A stretch of DNA of 64,000 nt, from the IMG/VR virus record IMGVR_UViG_3300050020_000030, positions 24,640 to 88,639 of that record; one strand, written 5' to 3'. Numbering within the stretch: the stretch's first letter is position 1; the number at the start of each line of letters is the position of its first letter. Positions 1-7,036 of the stretch are shown in pieces. The position numbers and the translations under genes were made by a program. The stretch is from a virus. Below the pieces are notes generated by a model that was given only the letters and a program-made list of their open reading frames with translations, ran no database searches and had not been told where the DNA came from.

Positions 1-395
1 AGGCGGCTCGGTCTCCGACCCGGCTCGCTTGATTGGTGAACTTGCTGCTTAAGCAGCTAATCGGCCAATCTAAAACTCAGCTATATCGGTGAACCTCTCC
101 TAAAATTTTAGGAGACAATACCGAGGGAAGACTAGGGAAAGTACCTAAACCTAGAACCCGTAACGACTAATACGCTGGGCCTTCGAAAGAAGTGAAGATA
201 GAGTCTGAGCTATACGGCGACGTATAGAGTGTCTCCGGGGTGATCCGGGGGTGGATTAAGTCCACGATGACCTGAAAAGGCATCTCCAAAACGCAACTGG
301 GGTGGATTTCATATAACTGTAAGTTCGTGGTCACGCCTCCGCCCGGAGTAGTTATGAGGGCACGCAAGCTCCTGAGCCAGACGTCTTCAAGCTAA
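1..395 (+). CDS. 3' end of an intron-split gene, possibly major capsid protein (partial)
   Basis: Exon pieces 1-8 and 300-395 join, after removal of the intron at 9-299, into an open frame that ends at TAA 393-395. The visible C-terminus is only 33 residues (..AAGWISYNCKFVV..VVMRARKLLSQTSSS). Its position at the upstream edge of a virion-gene block and the hydrophobic beta-like ending are compatible with the C-terminus of a major capsid protein, but this is a guess from context. A second frame across the junction is also open for 17 codons, so the frame choice is not certain. The rest of the gene lies outside the window. Confidence 0.45.
9..299 (+). ncRNA. Group I self-splicing intron (IA2, T4 td-like)
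   Basis: The RNA matches the core of the T4 td intron in order: P2 (GATTGG 31-36 with CCAATC 65-70 around a GCTGC/GCAGC hairpin), P4 (ATCGGT with ACCGA), P5 (CTCCTAAAA/TTTTAGGAG, 98-115), R-like segment AACGACTAA (about 162-170), P8 (CTTC GAAA GAAG, 181-192), S-like segment AGATAGAGTCTG, and P9 capped by a GCGA tetraloop (CTATACG/CGTATAG). P1 can form with the splice-site U8 paired to G22, and the exon start GGGT (300-303) pairs with ACCC 18-21 as P10, placing the 3' splice site after G299. It carries no ORF; the nearest endonuclease gene is the GIY-YIG gene downstream at 566. Confidence 0.85.
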
Positions 396-403
396 ACAAA
401 ACA

Positions 404-444
404 AAGGACTTATAGTTTATAGAAAATATTTTCTATAAGTCCTT
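404..444 (+). repeat. Perfect inverted repeat overlapping a promoter -35
   Basis: AAGGACTTATAG (404-415) is the exact reverse complement of CTATAAGTCCTT (433-444). The loop contains a second palindrome (ATAGAAAAT/ATTTTCTAT), so two hairpins can form. It sits just after the stop of the intron-split gene and its right arm runs into the -35 box at 443. It could be a terminator without a U-tract, an operator or both. Confidence 0.6.
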
Positions 445-471
445 GACTCAGTGAAGTTTTCGTGGTATAAT
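443..471 (+). promoter_or_regulatory. Strong sigma70-type promoter for the GIY-YIG gene
   Basis: TTGACT (443-448), 17-base spacer, TATAAT (466-471), with an extended -10 TGG immediately upstream. This is a near-consensus bacterial housekeeping promoter and suggests host RNA polymerase transcribes the downstream block independently of the upstream virion operon. Confidence 0.8.
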
Positions 472-487
472 GTAGTTAGGATCAAAC

Positions 488-543
488 TTCCGGTGTCATG
501 AACCGGAACACCCGAGGGGAGTTAGCTCCTACTTTCTCCCCTC
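488..543 (+). promoter_or_regulatory. Two hairpins in the leader of the GIY-YIG gene
   Basis: TTCCGG (488-493) pairs with CCGGAA (503-508), and GAGGGGAG (514-521) pairs with CTCCCCTC (536-543), 12 bases before the ribosome binding site AGGAGG. Structured leaders that restrain translation are known for T4 homing endonuclease mRNAs; the role here is inferred. Confidence 0.45.
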
Positions 544-565
544 AAAAATTCTTCTAGGAGGAAGA

Positions 566-1318
566 ATGTACGATATTTACGAATATACGAATCTAATTAA
601 TAACAAGAAGTATGTCGGGCAGAGTATAGATAAAGATACCCGGAGACGGCAGCACTTATACGAGGCTAAAAGGGGTTCTACCTGTCCCTTTCATCGTGCC
701 ATAAGAAAATACGGAATAGATAACTTCTCTTTTAGAATTATTGAATCTGTAGATACTCAAAAAGGCGCTGACGATCAAGAAGACTTTTGGATAAACGAAC
801 TAGACACGCGAAGCCGGGATCGAGGATATAATCTCAGGGGTGGGGGGATAGCAGGTCTCTTAGCTGAAGAGAGTAAGCAAAAAATCAGTAATTCTCTTAC
901 TGAGTACTACTCCGATGAAAAGAACCGCGAAACTATTAGGGATTCCTTGAAGAATTACTATGAGCAGAACCCGGATCGTGTAGAGAAGATACGGGAGGAG
1001 TCCAGAGAGAATATAAAGGAAAGAAAGAGAAATGACTTGGGTCAACTTCTTCCGTCTTCGGGTGTTCCCGTTCCCGAGAAGACTCCAGAGGAGAAAAAAG
1101 CTATTAATAAAAGAAAAAGCGAAATGATGCTTTCCAAGTCTCCCGAAGAAAAGGCTCGGATCAGCAAGAAGTTAAGTGATGCCCAGAAAGCCAGATATGC
1201 TGCTATGACCCCGGAAGAAAAAGAAGCCTTTTGTAAAAGAAAACGAGAGATTTCAGTTGCATATCACGCCAAAAAGAAATCAGGAATCCAATGCACAGTA
1301 GCCCAAGAAAATTCGTAA
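566..1318 (+). CDS. GIY-YIG homing endonuclease with NUMOD3-like tail
   Basis: 250 aa. The N-terminus carries a GIY-YIG nuclease: the YDIYEYTN / KKYVGQS strands, a following Arg-rich helix (RRRQHL) and a catalytic-type Glu in the QEDFWINELD helix. The C-terminal half is basic, with repeats of the type 'xTPEEKKAxxKRKxE' that resemble NUMOD3 DNA-binding modules. ATG at 566 has the site AGGAGG six bases upstream and a dedicated promoter at 443. It stands alone between virion genes and next to a group I intron, as mobile endonuclease genes do; it may act on the intron-less allele of the neighbouring gene, which is inference. Confidence 0.9.
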   Translation: MYDIYEYTNLINNKKYVGQSIDKDTRRRQHLYEAKRGSTCPFHRAIRKYGIDNFSFRIIESVDTQKGADDQEDFWINELDTRSRDRGYNLRGGGIAGLLAEESKQKISNSLTEYYSDEKNRETIRDSLKNYYEQNPDRVEKIREESRENIKERKRNDLGQLLPSSGVPVPEKTPEEKKAINKRKSEMMLSKSPEEKARISKKLSDAQKARYAAMTPEEKEAFCKRKREISVAYHAKKKSGIQCTVAQENS

Positions 1319-1485
1319 TATATACGGAGGCTTCCGTTTCTGATCCAGCCTTCGTTGTTGTAGCGGAGGAAATTTTTCCAGATAAAAGTCCAGTCCGTTA
1401 TAGCGATTTCAGCGTTTTGAAATCCATCATTGCTCAAGTAGAAGGAACTCCCGGATACAACACCGGGGTGTATTTTAGGAACTAA
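1291..1485 (+). CDS. Hypothetical small protein
   Basis: 64 aa, starting inside the last codons of the GIY-YIG gene in another frame; AGGA lies five bases before the ATG. It opens with a strand-like segment (KFVIYTEASVSDPAF) and has no domain I recognise. It is followed after 10 bases by another small gene, so it probably belongs to the virion operon that the endonuclease invaded. Confidence 0.55.
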   Translation: MHSSPRKFVIYTEASVSDPAFVVVAEEIFPDKSPVRYSDFSVLKSIIAQVEGTPGYNTGVYFRN

Positions 1486-1495
1486 AAGGAAACCC

Positions 1496-1639
1496 ATGCC
1501 TGACGAAAAAGTTGTAGTTCCCGCAGTGGCTCCGGTTGTAGCGGCTCCCGCCGTTCCCGCCCCTGAAAAATATGTCACCCTCGAAAAGTTTGCAAAACTG
1601 GTAACTCTACTTGCCGATCATGGCATTCATCTGAAGTAG
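1496..1639 (+). CDS. Hypothetical 47-aa protein, Pro/Ala/Val-rich N-terminus
   Basis: Short ORF with the ribosome site AAGGAAA before ATG 1496. The first 20 residues are a Val-Pro-Ala run; the rest (KYVTLEKFAKLVTLLADHG) looks like one amphipathic helix. No recognised family. The pattern of flexible arm plus helix suggests a small virion or scaffold-type protein, but nothing proves it. Confidence 0.55.
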   Translation: MPDEKVVVPAVAPVVAAPAVPAPEKYVTLEKFAKLVTLLADHGIHLK

Positions 1640-1831
1640 GGCGGTTTCTAGCGGGATTCGACAGGGCCTATCCTTGGCCGGTGACTCCCTGAAGATTGTT
1701 TGGTCTCGCAAATACATTCCAAGGCTACCGTAGGCACACCGCCTACTATTCCGGAAAATGGACTAGCGGGCCAAGACCTTTCAAGACCTCCCGCAAAATT
1801 ACTCCCCGCCCCTTCAATTTCTTGGAGACCA

Positions 1832-2023
1832 ATGAAAAAGATTTTTATACTGTGCTTCCTTGCGCTGATCCTCGCCTGTGGGATTAAGGCTAACGCTACC
1901 ACCTACTGTGTCCACTATACCAAGTGGACTATCGGTTTGGATGGAGTAGACGTGTACCTTATGGCGCAGTGCTCCGTTAATGGCATTTGGCAAGACCCTT
2001 ATGCCATCGCTCAAATCTACTAA
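1832..2023 (+). CDS. Small exported protein with signal peptide
   Basis: 63 aa. It begins MKKIFILCFLALILACGIKA, a typical Sec signal (charged start, hydrophobic core, small residues before the cut), followed by about 40 residues with two cysteines. ATG 1832 is chosen because GGAG lies eight bases upstream and the signal peptide starts there. The same frame is open back to about 1691 (Pro-rich, TTG start at 1700), so a longer form is possible. Interval 1640-1831 otherwise holds only a local hairpin (GTAGGC/GCCTAC near 1731). Function unknown. Confidence 0.6.
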   Translation: MKKIFILCFLALILACGIKANATTYCVHYTKWTIGLDGVDVYLMAQCSVNGIWQDPYAIAQIY

Positions 2024-2033
2024 GAGGTAATAT

Positions 2034-2429
2034 ATGTCCGTTACTGCCCAAGCTGTAGGTTCCGTAAAACTCACAAATAACTTAACGGGCGCGAACTCGT
2101 TCACAACTCCTCTTAACCTCGCTTACGCCGGGACGCTCTCCTCGTATGCTCAGGGATTTGCTATCGCTTCTACCCCCACGACAATTTCAGTTCCTAATCT
2201 GAGCGGGCAGTTTCTGTACATCAAGAACCTCGCATCGATAGCGGGGCAGAATGTTTTGGTCACCTGGACGCCACAGGGCGGCTCTACAGAGTCAGCCCTT
2301 ACTTTGTCCGCAGGAGCCTCGATCATCTTCTGTGAAAGCGATACGACAAACGGGATCACCGCCCTTTCTCTTACCGCAACAGGAACTACCACCACAGGAA
2401 CCACCGTCGAATTTCTCTTGGTAGGATAA
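2034..2429 (+). CDS. Putative virion decoration/head-fibre type protein
   Basis: 131 aa, ATG preceded by GAGG. The sequence is beta-rich, Thr/Ser/Ala/Gly-rich, without cysteines in the core and without an export signal (..SVPNLSGQFLYIKNLAS.., ends ..TTVEFLLVG). This composition is typical of phage surface or decoration proteins. It lies just after the presumed capsid gene. The specific role is not recognisable. Confidence 0.5.
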   Translation: MSVTAQAVGSVKLTNNLTGANSFTTPLNLAYAGTLSSYAQGFAIASTPTTISVPNLSGQFLYIKNLASIAGQNVLVTWTPQGGSTESALTLSAGASIIFCESDTTNGITALSLTATGTTTTGTTVEFLLVG

Positions 2430-2431
2430 TT

Positions 2432-3046
2432 TTGGACATCCCGGTGCTCTACCTAATCCGTCACGGACAAACGAAGCCCAACGCCGCCAACCAGTTTCGT
2501 GGGGATTCCGATGTCCCTCTGACCCCAAAAGGTCGTAAAGACGCTGAGGACGTTGCCGAATTCCTAAAGGGAATCGAGCCTAGCTTTATTATATCATCGG
2601 ACAGGTCCCGAGCGATAGAAACTACGCAAATTCTTCAGAAATATTTTGATGCTCCCGTACATACGTCCCCCGAACTTCGAGCATGGGATGTGGGGGAATT
2701 TACCGGAAAGCCCCGCAATAAAGAAAACTTGGCGGAGATTCAGAAGTATATAGATGATCCTTGTCTCACCGTTCCGGGCGGGGAATCTTTAGCAGAATTT
2801 GCATCGCGGACTATGCCCGCGATTGATGAGTGTTTTCAACTAGCCAACTGCCACGGAGTGGGGTTCGTCGTCGCACACAGTTCGGTAATCCATCAACTGG
2901 GTTCTGATCTGTTAGGAAGCCACACGGCCCTAGTGGTAGACCCCGGTGGGGTTGTTCTGGTAGGACTATCTGGCGAGGGTTGTTCCGAAGCAGAAGCAAT
3001 CTTCAAACCAATGGAAAAAGAAGAAAATTCAGAAAGTATCTCGTAA
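2432..3046 (+). CDS. Histidine phosphatase family protein (phosphoglycerate mutase-like)
   Basis: 204 aa. Residues 7-13 (YLIRHGQ) hold the RHG signature with the phosphorylated His; SSDRSRAIETT (about 55-65) supplies the family arginine; ELRAWDVGEF fits the proton-donor Glu region; VVAHSSVIHQL (about 145) carries the second catalytic His. The family hydrolyses phosphate esters of small molecules or proteins. The start is TTG at 2432, one base after the TAA of the previous gene, with TAGGA upstream. It sits between two virion-type genes, an unusual place for a metabolic enzyme. Substrate unknown. Confidence 0.88.
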   Translation: MDIPVLYLIRHGQTKPNAANQFRGDSDVPLTPKGRKDAEDVAEFLKGIEPSFIISSDRSRAIETTQILQKYFDAPVHTSPELRAWDVGEFTGKPRNKENLAEIQKYIDDPCLTVPGGESLAEFASRTMPAIDECFQLANCHGVGFVVAHSSVIHQLGSDLLGSHTALVVDPGGVVLVGLSGEGCSEAEAIFKPMEKEENSESIS

Positions 3047-3086
3047 AGTAGTTCATAGTCGGTCTGACCGAATAAGGAGAAACATC

Positions 3087-3797
3087 TTGGCAAATTTTGA
3101 TACAATCGATGCACACGTAGGTGGCACAGGCCGCGAACAAATCAATGTTCTTACCCTTACCTCCGCAACTGAAACCCTTCTCTTGATGGGTACTGACACT
3201 TCCGGTACGACGGTCACCGCCGTTCTTGGAGTTCCCACAGGATCACGTACTGACGCCTCGGGACATACTCTTCTGTATGGTGCGGGTGCTCCCGTCGAGT
3301 TTAACCAGAATGGGGCAGTTAGCTCCCAGAGCAAGGGCCGCAAGGCTTCTGTGTTTACCGCGTCCCCGAATTTCTCTGTCAGTACGTTTGACTCTGGTCG
3401 TCCGTTCCGGATCAGACTTTTTGGGACCGCCTCGGTAGCCGCAGTTACTGTTACTACGGTAACTAACTCAATCGTGGTGGCAATTTATCAGGGAACTGCA
3501 ATCGTGGCTACTCGTCAGGTTTCTATCCTTACAGCGGGCGGAAGCTCTACTAGCACGACCGCTGCCGCAGTGGGTCAGTTCTTCTTGGATACCACCGTGC
3601 AGTGGGACTCGGTAAATCAGGTTCTTGGTGGCTGGTACGGCGGAAACGCTCTTAACACCCTCACCGCGTTTCACGCGCTGGGTAACGCCGTGTCGGTTAC
3701 TACGGCCAACAACCTTCAGTTCTGTGCGTCGGCTACCTTCGGTCACGCAGAGGGTGGTACGGTCACGGTTTCTGAATTCTCGATTGAACAGGTTTGA
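3087..3797 (+). CDS. Putative virion structural protein
   Basis: 236 aa, TTG start at 3087 behind AAGGAGAAACATC. Beta-rich, Thr/Val/Gly/Ser-rich, with long alternating strands (TVTTVTNSIVVAIYQGTAIV) and no cysteine cluster or export signal. Resembles phage head-decoration or fibre proteins in composition only. It follows the phosphatase gene with a 40-base gap that contains no promoter I can see. Confidence 0.5.
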   Translation: MANFDTIDAHVGGTGREQINVLTLTSATETLLLMGTDTSGTTVTAVLGVPTGSRTDASGHTLLYGAGAPVEFNQNGAVSSQSKGRKASVFTASPNFSVSTFDSGRPFRIRLFGTASVAAVTVTTVTNSIVVAIYQGTAIVATRQVSILTAGGSSTSTTAAAVGQFFLDTTVQWDSVNQVLGGWYGGNALNTLTAFHALGNAVSVTTANNLQFCASATFGHAEGGTVTVSEFSIEQV

Positions 3798-3871
3798 TGA
3801 CTTTAGTAATTACTTTTGATTACTTTAATCTGAACAGTTCTCATAAAAGAGTATCATTATACCGGAATTTG

Positions 3872-3880
3872 TGATATAAT
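3872..3880 (+). promoter_or_regulatory. Extended -10 promoter giving a leaderless HNH mRNA
   Basis: TGATATAAT (3872-3880) is an extended -10 element; no good -35 is visible 17 bases upstream. The first base of the ATG at 3887 lies seven bases after the -10, the usual transcription start, and there is no ribosome binding site, so the message is probably leaderless. The stretch 3798-3886 contains nothing else. Confidence 0.6.
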
Positions 3881-3886
3881 GGTATA

Positions 3887-4633
3887 ATGAGTAAAATTAA
3901 AGATTTGACTAATCAAAAGTTCGGGAAGCTGACGGCAATAAAAAGAATAGGGGCTACGAAGCAGGGGGCTTCCCTGTGGTTGTGTAAATGCGACTGCGGG
4001 GAAACTTCCGAGGTTCGGGCAGCAAGCCTCCTTAACAAATCCACGCAGAGTTGTGGATGTTCTAAAGTAGAAAACGCCAAGAAGAGGATTCTTGACCTTA
4101 CCGGACAAAAGTTTGGAAGACTCCTAGTAACAGGACCCACCGATAAACGAGTTACCGGAAGAATCTGTTGGGAATGCCTATGTGACTGTGGGAAAACAAA
4201 AGCAGTTATCTCTAACAACTTGGTACGAGGTATCGCTACGAGTTGCGGGTGCTATAATTTAGAACTTATACGAGGAAACAAATTTGCCTCCACTCTGGAG
4301 TCTGGGGTGAAATATCTTTTAGAAATATACAGAAGTAATGCTCAGACGAAAGACCGGAGCTTTTGCCTCTCTTTTGAGGAGTTTAAAAATTTAACCTCAT
4401 CTCCGTGCCATTATTGTGGGTCTATGCCCTCAAAGGTGGCTAAAAGTAGAAAAGCCCGCATTCCATATACGTACAACGGGATAGACCGGAAAAACAACGA
4501 TGTTGGGTACGAAATAGATAATTGTCTTCCCTGTTGTTCGTTCTGTAACCATGCTAAGCACATTTTATCCTATGAAGATTTCCTATCTTGGATTCAACGT
4601 TTAGTTCAATTTAACCTTCATCGAGGCAACTGA
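3887..4633 (+). CDS. HNH homing endonuclease with two zinc-ribbon DNA-binding repeats
   Basis: 248 aa. Two tandem N-terminal modules share the pattern 'LTxQKFGxLxxxxxxG...WxCxCDCGxT...V...L......SCGC' (about residues 6-58 and 70-122), known from phage HNH endonucleases as DNA-binding units. The nuclease part follows: CHYCG, then YNGIDRKNNDVGYEIDN and CCSFCNHAK, i.e. zinc-binding cysteines around a catalytic strand-turn-helix. It is inserted between virion genes with its own promoter and probably spreads by cutting alleles lacking it. The last base overlaps the next ATG (TGATG). Confidence 0.88.
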   Translation: MSKIKDLTNQKFGKLTAIKRIGATKQGASLWLCKCDCGETSEVRAASLLNKSTQSCGCSKVENAKKRILDLTGQKFGRLLVTGPTDKRVTGRICWECLCDCGKTKAVISNNLVRGIATSCGCYNLELIRGNKFASTLESGVKYLLEIYRSNAQTKDRSFCLSFEEFKNLTSSPCHYCGSMPSKVAKSRKARIPYTYNGIDRKNNDVGYEIDNCLPCCSFCNHAKHILSYEDFLSWIQRLVQFNLHRGN

Positions 4634-5277
4634 TGACTGACGATCCGTATGTAAAGCCTTCACACAACCTTCTGTTCTCTCCCACTCTTTGTGGTAAAGA
4701 ATGCCAAGCCTGCCGCCGCGTTCTTCCATACTCAATTTTTCCGACCGATAGTTCTATCAGGGATGGAAGGGCACTTATTTGTCCAAAATGTAAAGCTACT
4801 CCAAGGCTTTCTACAGCCGAGAATGCGTCTCGGGTGCGGGAGGCCAATTTTTCTTCAGACGCAGTAAGGAAACAGCGTCGAGAGAATGAGGAAGATTTTT
4901 TGGACAGGGACCCCCGAGGCCGGGTAATGTACCTCGGGGATTTTGTTCACAAGCTTGAACAAGCCGGGGTCGTAATTATTGTGGGCGAGGCCCACTTTGC
5001 TCAAGAGGTTAGTCTGTACGTTTTTGATCTTCGGCATCCCCCCACAAACGCCTTCTATGTAGGTTGGCTCCCAACGGGGTTGATTCAAGAATTCTCCGAG
5101 TACGAGTACAATAAGTACTCTATTCCCCAGTGGGAAACCGTTCACGGTTACCGGGGAGTTCTGAAAAATCTTATCAGCAACGGATACCTTACTGAAGATA
5201 AGTGTAGCAAAACCTTCGGGCCTTGCGATGAAAAAGTATGGGTCAAGGAAATGTTCGGGATTCGTAACAAGCAGTAA
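4633..5277 (+). CDS. Hypothetical zinc-ribbon protein
   Basis: 214 aa. An N-terminal zinc ribbon is visible: CQAC at about residues 24-27 and CPKC at about 50-53. The middle (VMYLGDFVHKLEQAGVVII) may be a helix-strand unit; the rest is not recognised. It starts at an ATGA-like overlap with the HNH gene, so the HNH gene may have been inserted directly in front of it and now provides translational coupling. Confidence 0.6.
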   Translation: MTDDPYVKPSHNLLFSPTLCGKECQACRRVLPYSIFPTDSSIRDGRALICPKCKATPRLSTAENASRVREANFSSDAVRKQRRENEEDFLDRDPRGRVMYLGDFVHKLEQAGVVIIVGEAHFAQEVSLYVFDLRHPPTNAFYVGWLPTGLIQEFSEYEYNKYSIPQWETVHGYRGVLKNLISNGYLTEDKCSKTFGPCDEKVWVKEMFGIRNKQ

Positions 5278-5303
5278 GCGAGTAAATCGCGCCAATAAGG
5301 TGT

Positions 5304-5368
5304 ATTATATTGCACGTTAAGTGCCTTAACGTACATTATATTGCACGTTAACTGATTTGTTGTATAAG
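5304..5368 (+). promoter_or_regulatory. Operator-like direct and inverted repeats with a possible promoter
   Basis: A 17-bp direct repeat, ATTATATTGCACGTTAA, occurs at 5304-5320 and 5335-5351. Between the copies, ACGTTAAG (5314-5321) is mirrored by CTTAACGT (5325-5332). The second copy supplies TTGCAC (5341-5346), 16 bases before TATAAG (5363-5368), a plausible promoter for the gene at 5404. The layout looks like a protein-binding operator. Confidence 0.5.
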
Positions 5369-5403
5369 GAAACGGGGTATTCCGTTTTCCGGAAAAGAGA
5401 TAT

Positions 5404-5997
5404 ATGGCTAAGGAAACTACTACAAACGTCGATACAAACGCCCCGGTTACTTTGTCCGTCGCGGACCTTCTGACGGTAATTGCTAAGATTCAGGCGGATA
5501 ATGCCGAAGCTTTGGCTAAGTCCGGGGAGCGGAACGCGGAAGTTTTGTCCTCCTCACTAGAGAAGTTGAGTCCAAGCTACAAGACTCCGGGCCAGAAGCA
5601 GAACGAGCAGCAGCTTAAGCAGGCTTCCCGTGAGGGCGAGCTAAACAAGATTCGCATGAAGAAGCGTCAACAGCACTTCTGCGATCATGAGATTGGTCAG
5701 ACTGGTCGGAAGCGACTGGGCGAGGGCGCGTTCTTCCCCATGAAGATGGCTACCGGAGAAGTGATTGCCGTTTGCTGCTACTGCCAGAAAGTCATTTCCA
5801 GTATCAACCCCAAGCATGAGAAGTTCTGGAAGAAGGTCGGCGGAACGATGGGCGAGGCCGGTCAGATTTCCGGGCTTAACGATCCTATCGAGGCTGCTCT
5901 CCAGAGGCTTACTGGTGACGAGCAGGATGCCGTTCGCAAGTCCCGGCTGGAGTATAGGAAGATCGTTCCTACGGAAATCGATAACTACGACGACTAA
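5404..5997 (+). CDS. Hypothetical protein with CxxC-type zinc site
   Basis: 197 aa. The first 90 residues are helical and charged (coiled-coil-like, QKQNEQQLKQASREGELNK). A central module has FCDHE, then CCYCQKVI, which may bind zinc with the earlier Cys/His. The C-terminus is helical and acidic. No family recognised. Its place just before the tail-adaptor gene, with its own candidate operator, suggests a head-tail or assembly role, but that is inferred. Confidence 0.6.
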   Translation: MAKETTTNVDTNAPVTLSVADLLTVIAKIQADNAEALAKSGERNAEVLSSSLEKLSPSYKTPGQKQNEQQLKQASREGELNKIRMKKRQQHFCDHEIGQTGRKRLGEGAFFPMKMATGEVIAVCCYCQKVISSINPKHEKFWKKVGGTMGEAGQISGLNDPIEAALQRLTGDEQDAVRKSRLEYRKIVPTEIDNYDD

Positions 5998-6020
5998 TAC
6001 TACAAGTAATTTGAGGTACT

Positions 6021-6755
6021 ATGCCAAGTACGATTCCGCTGTCCAAAACGATAGAGTATGCTAGACGATTCATATACAATTCCCCCCTTCTGTTTACTAA
6101 TGAAGGTACGTTGGCGTTCTCTATCGCGGACGATGTTCGACAGTTTATTCTCTCTCCTCCTTTTTGCTGGAGATGGAATCGTGGAACCGTAGCTCCTATT
6201 ACCTGTCAAGCCGGTCAAACGGATTATCAGGTAAACCTCCCAGATTTTGGGTGGATCGAAAGAGCTTGGATTACCTTCCCATCAACAGGTATTGACCCTA
6301 ATCAGCCCCTCCCCACAAAAGAACTTACTGTCAATTCTACCTTGGCTCAGGAAACTGTCCAAGGCCAGCCCGCGTTCATAAGTGCATTGCTGGATGATAA
6401 CAATGGTAACATTACCTTTCGGCTTATGGGTACTCCGGATGACGAATATATTCTGAATATTATATATCAGAAAGTCCCGCCCAACTTCTCCTCGGTTACT
6501 GATACTTGGTACCCGATCCCGGACTATCTATCCTATCTCGTACAAGCCGGTTTTCTCAGTAAGGCTTACGAATACAAGGGAGACGAACGCCTCGGTTTCT
6601 CGTGGCAGCAATTTCTTAAACAGGTAGTCGCAGCCTCGGACGGCTTGACAGAAGCCGAGAAAAATATTTTCCTCGAACCTAGAATTGCAGCAGCCCGCGA
6701 GCAGGGTGCTTTGCAGACGAGTCAGCAAGCCAGAAGCGCACGCGGAGGTGCATAG
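6021..6755 (+). CDS. Tail adaptor / tail-tube A-like protein, copy 1
   Basis: 244 aa. Begins with a helix (IPLSKTIEYARRFI) and an 'F..ADDVxQFILxxPxxWRWNR' segment; ends with YPIPDYLSYLVQAGFLSKAYEYKGD and a helical tail. The same two blocks recur in the protein encoded at 11085 (DVLQKILFQGMNWRWN; IPDDYAFLFRQGFLAK), so the two are paralogs. The arrangement of N- and C-terminal helices around a beta domain resembles phage tail tubular A / gp6-type adaptors. ATG 6021 follows TTGAGG. It overlaps the next gene by one base. Confidence 0.6.
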   Translation: MPSTIPLSKTIEYARRFIYNSPLLFTNEGTLAFSIADDVRQFILSPPFCWRWNRGTVAPITCQAGQTDYQVNLPDFGWIERAWITFPSTGIDPNQPLPTKELTVNSTLAQETVQGQPAFISALLDDNNGNITFRLMGTPDDEYILNIIYQKVPPNFSSVTDTWYPIPDYLSYLVQAGFLSKAYEYKGDERLGFSWQQFLKQVVAASDGLTEAEKNIFLEPRIAAAREQGALQTSQQARSARGGA

Positions 6756-7036
6756 TGTTTAAATTTATTTTCGCACATCTCGGAAATCTAGGGACTAGCT
6801 TCAAATGGTTTATGACCATGTGCCTCGGAGAAGGCGGAACGATTAGTTTTGGCCGCTCCTTGAGTGCGTTTTGGAGTCTATATTTTGCTGCTATAGACTG
6901 GAATCTATTTGCTAAGTCAGGTCATCTAGTCGATAATGCTACGCTTTTGACACAACTTACTGTTATTACCACGAGTTACGCGATCACCAAGGCACTGAGA
7001 GCAAGCGACGGAGCGAAAGATGATCCTAAAGTTTAA
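6755..7036 (+). CDS. Small membrane protein, holin candidate
   Basis: 93 aa, GTG start overlapping the upstream TAG (TAGTG), with CGGAGG before it. Two hydrophobic segments are visible: about 37-55 (SLSAFWSLYFAAIDWNLF) and about 66-84 (LLTQLTVITTSYAITKAL), followed by a short charged tail. Size and topology fit a class II-like holin, but many phage membrane proteins look alike; no lytic enzyme lies next to it. Confidence 0.45.
   Translation: MFKFIFAHLGNLGTSFKWFMTMCLGEGGTISFGRSLSAFWSLYFAAIDWNLFAKSGHLVDNATLLTQLTVITTSYAITKALRASDGAKDDPKV

Noticed and set aside
300-355. Alternative frame for the intron-split gene (stop TAG at 349-351)
   Set aside because: Open after splicing but short; the chosen frame continues farther and ends in a better spaced stop. 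Not fully excluded.
1640-1830. tmRNA-like 5' end (GCGGGATTCGACAGGG) and a GCAAATACATTC stretch like a tag
   Set aside because: No T-arm or matching 3' acceptor is found downstream, and the would-be tag frame has no stop within 50 codons. A chance resemblance is more likely.
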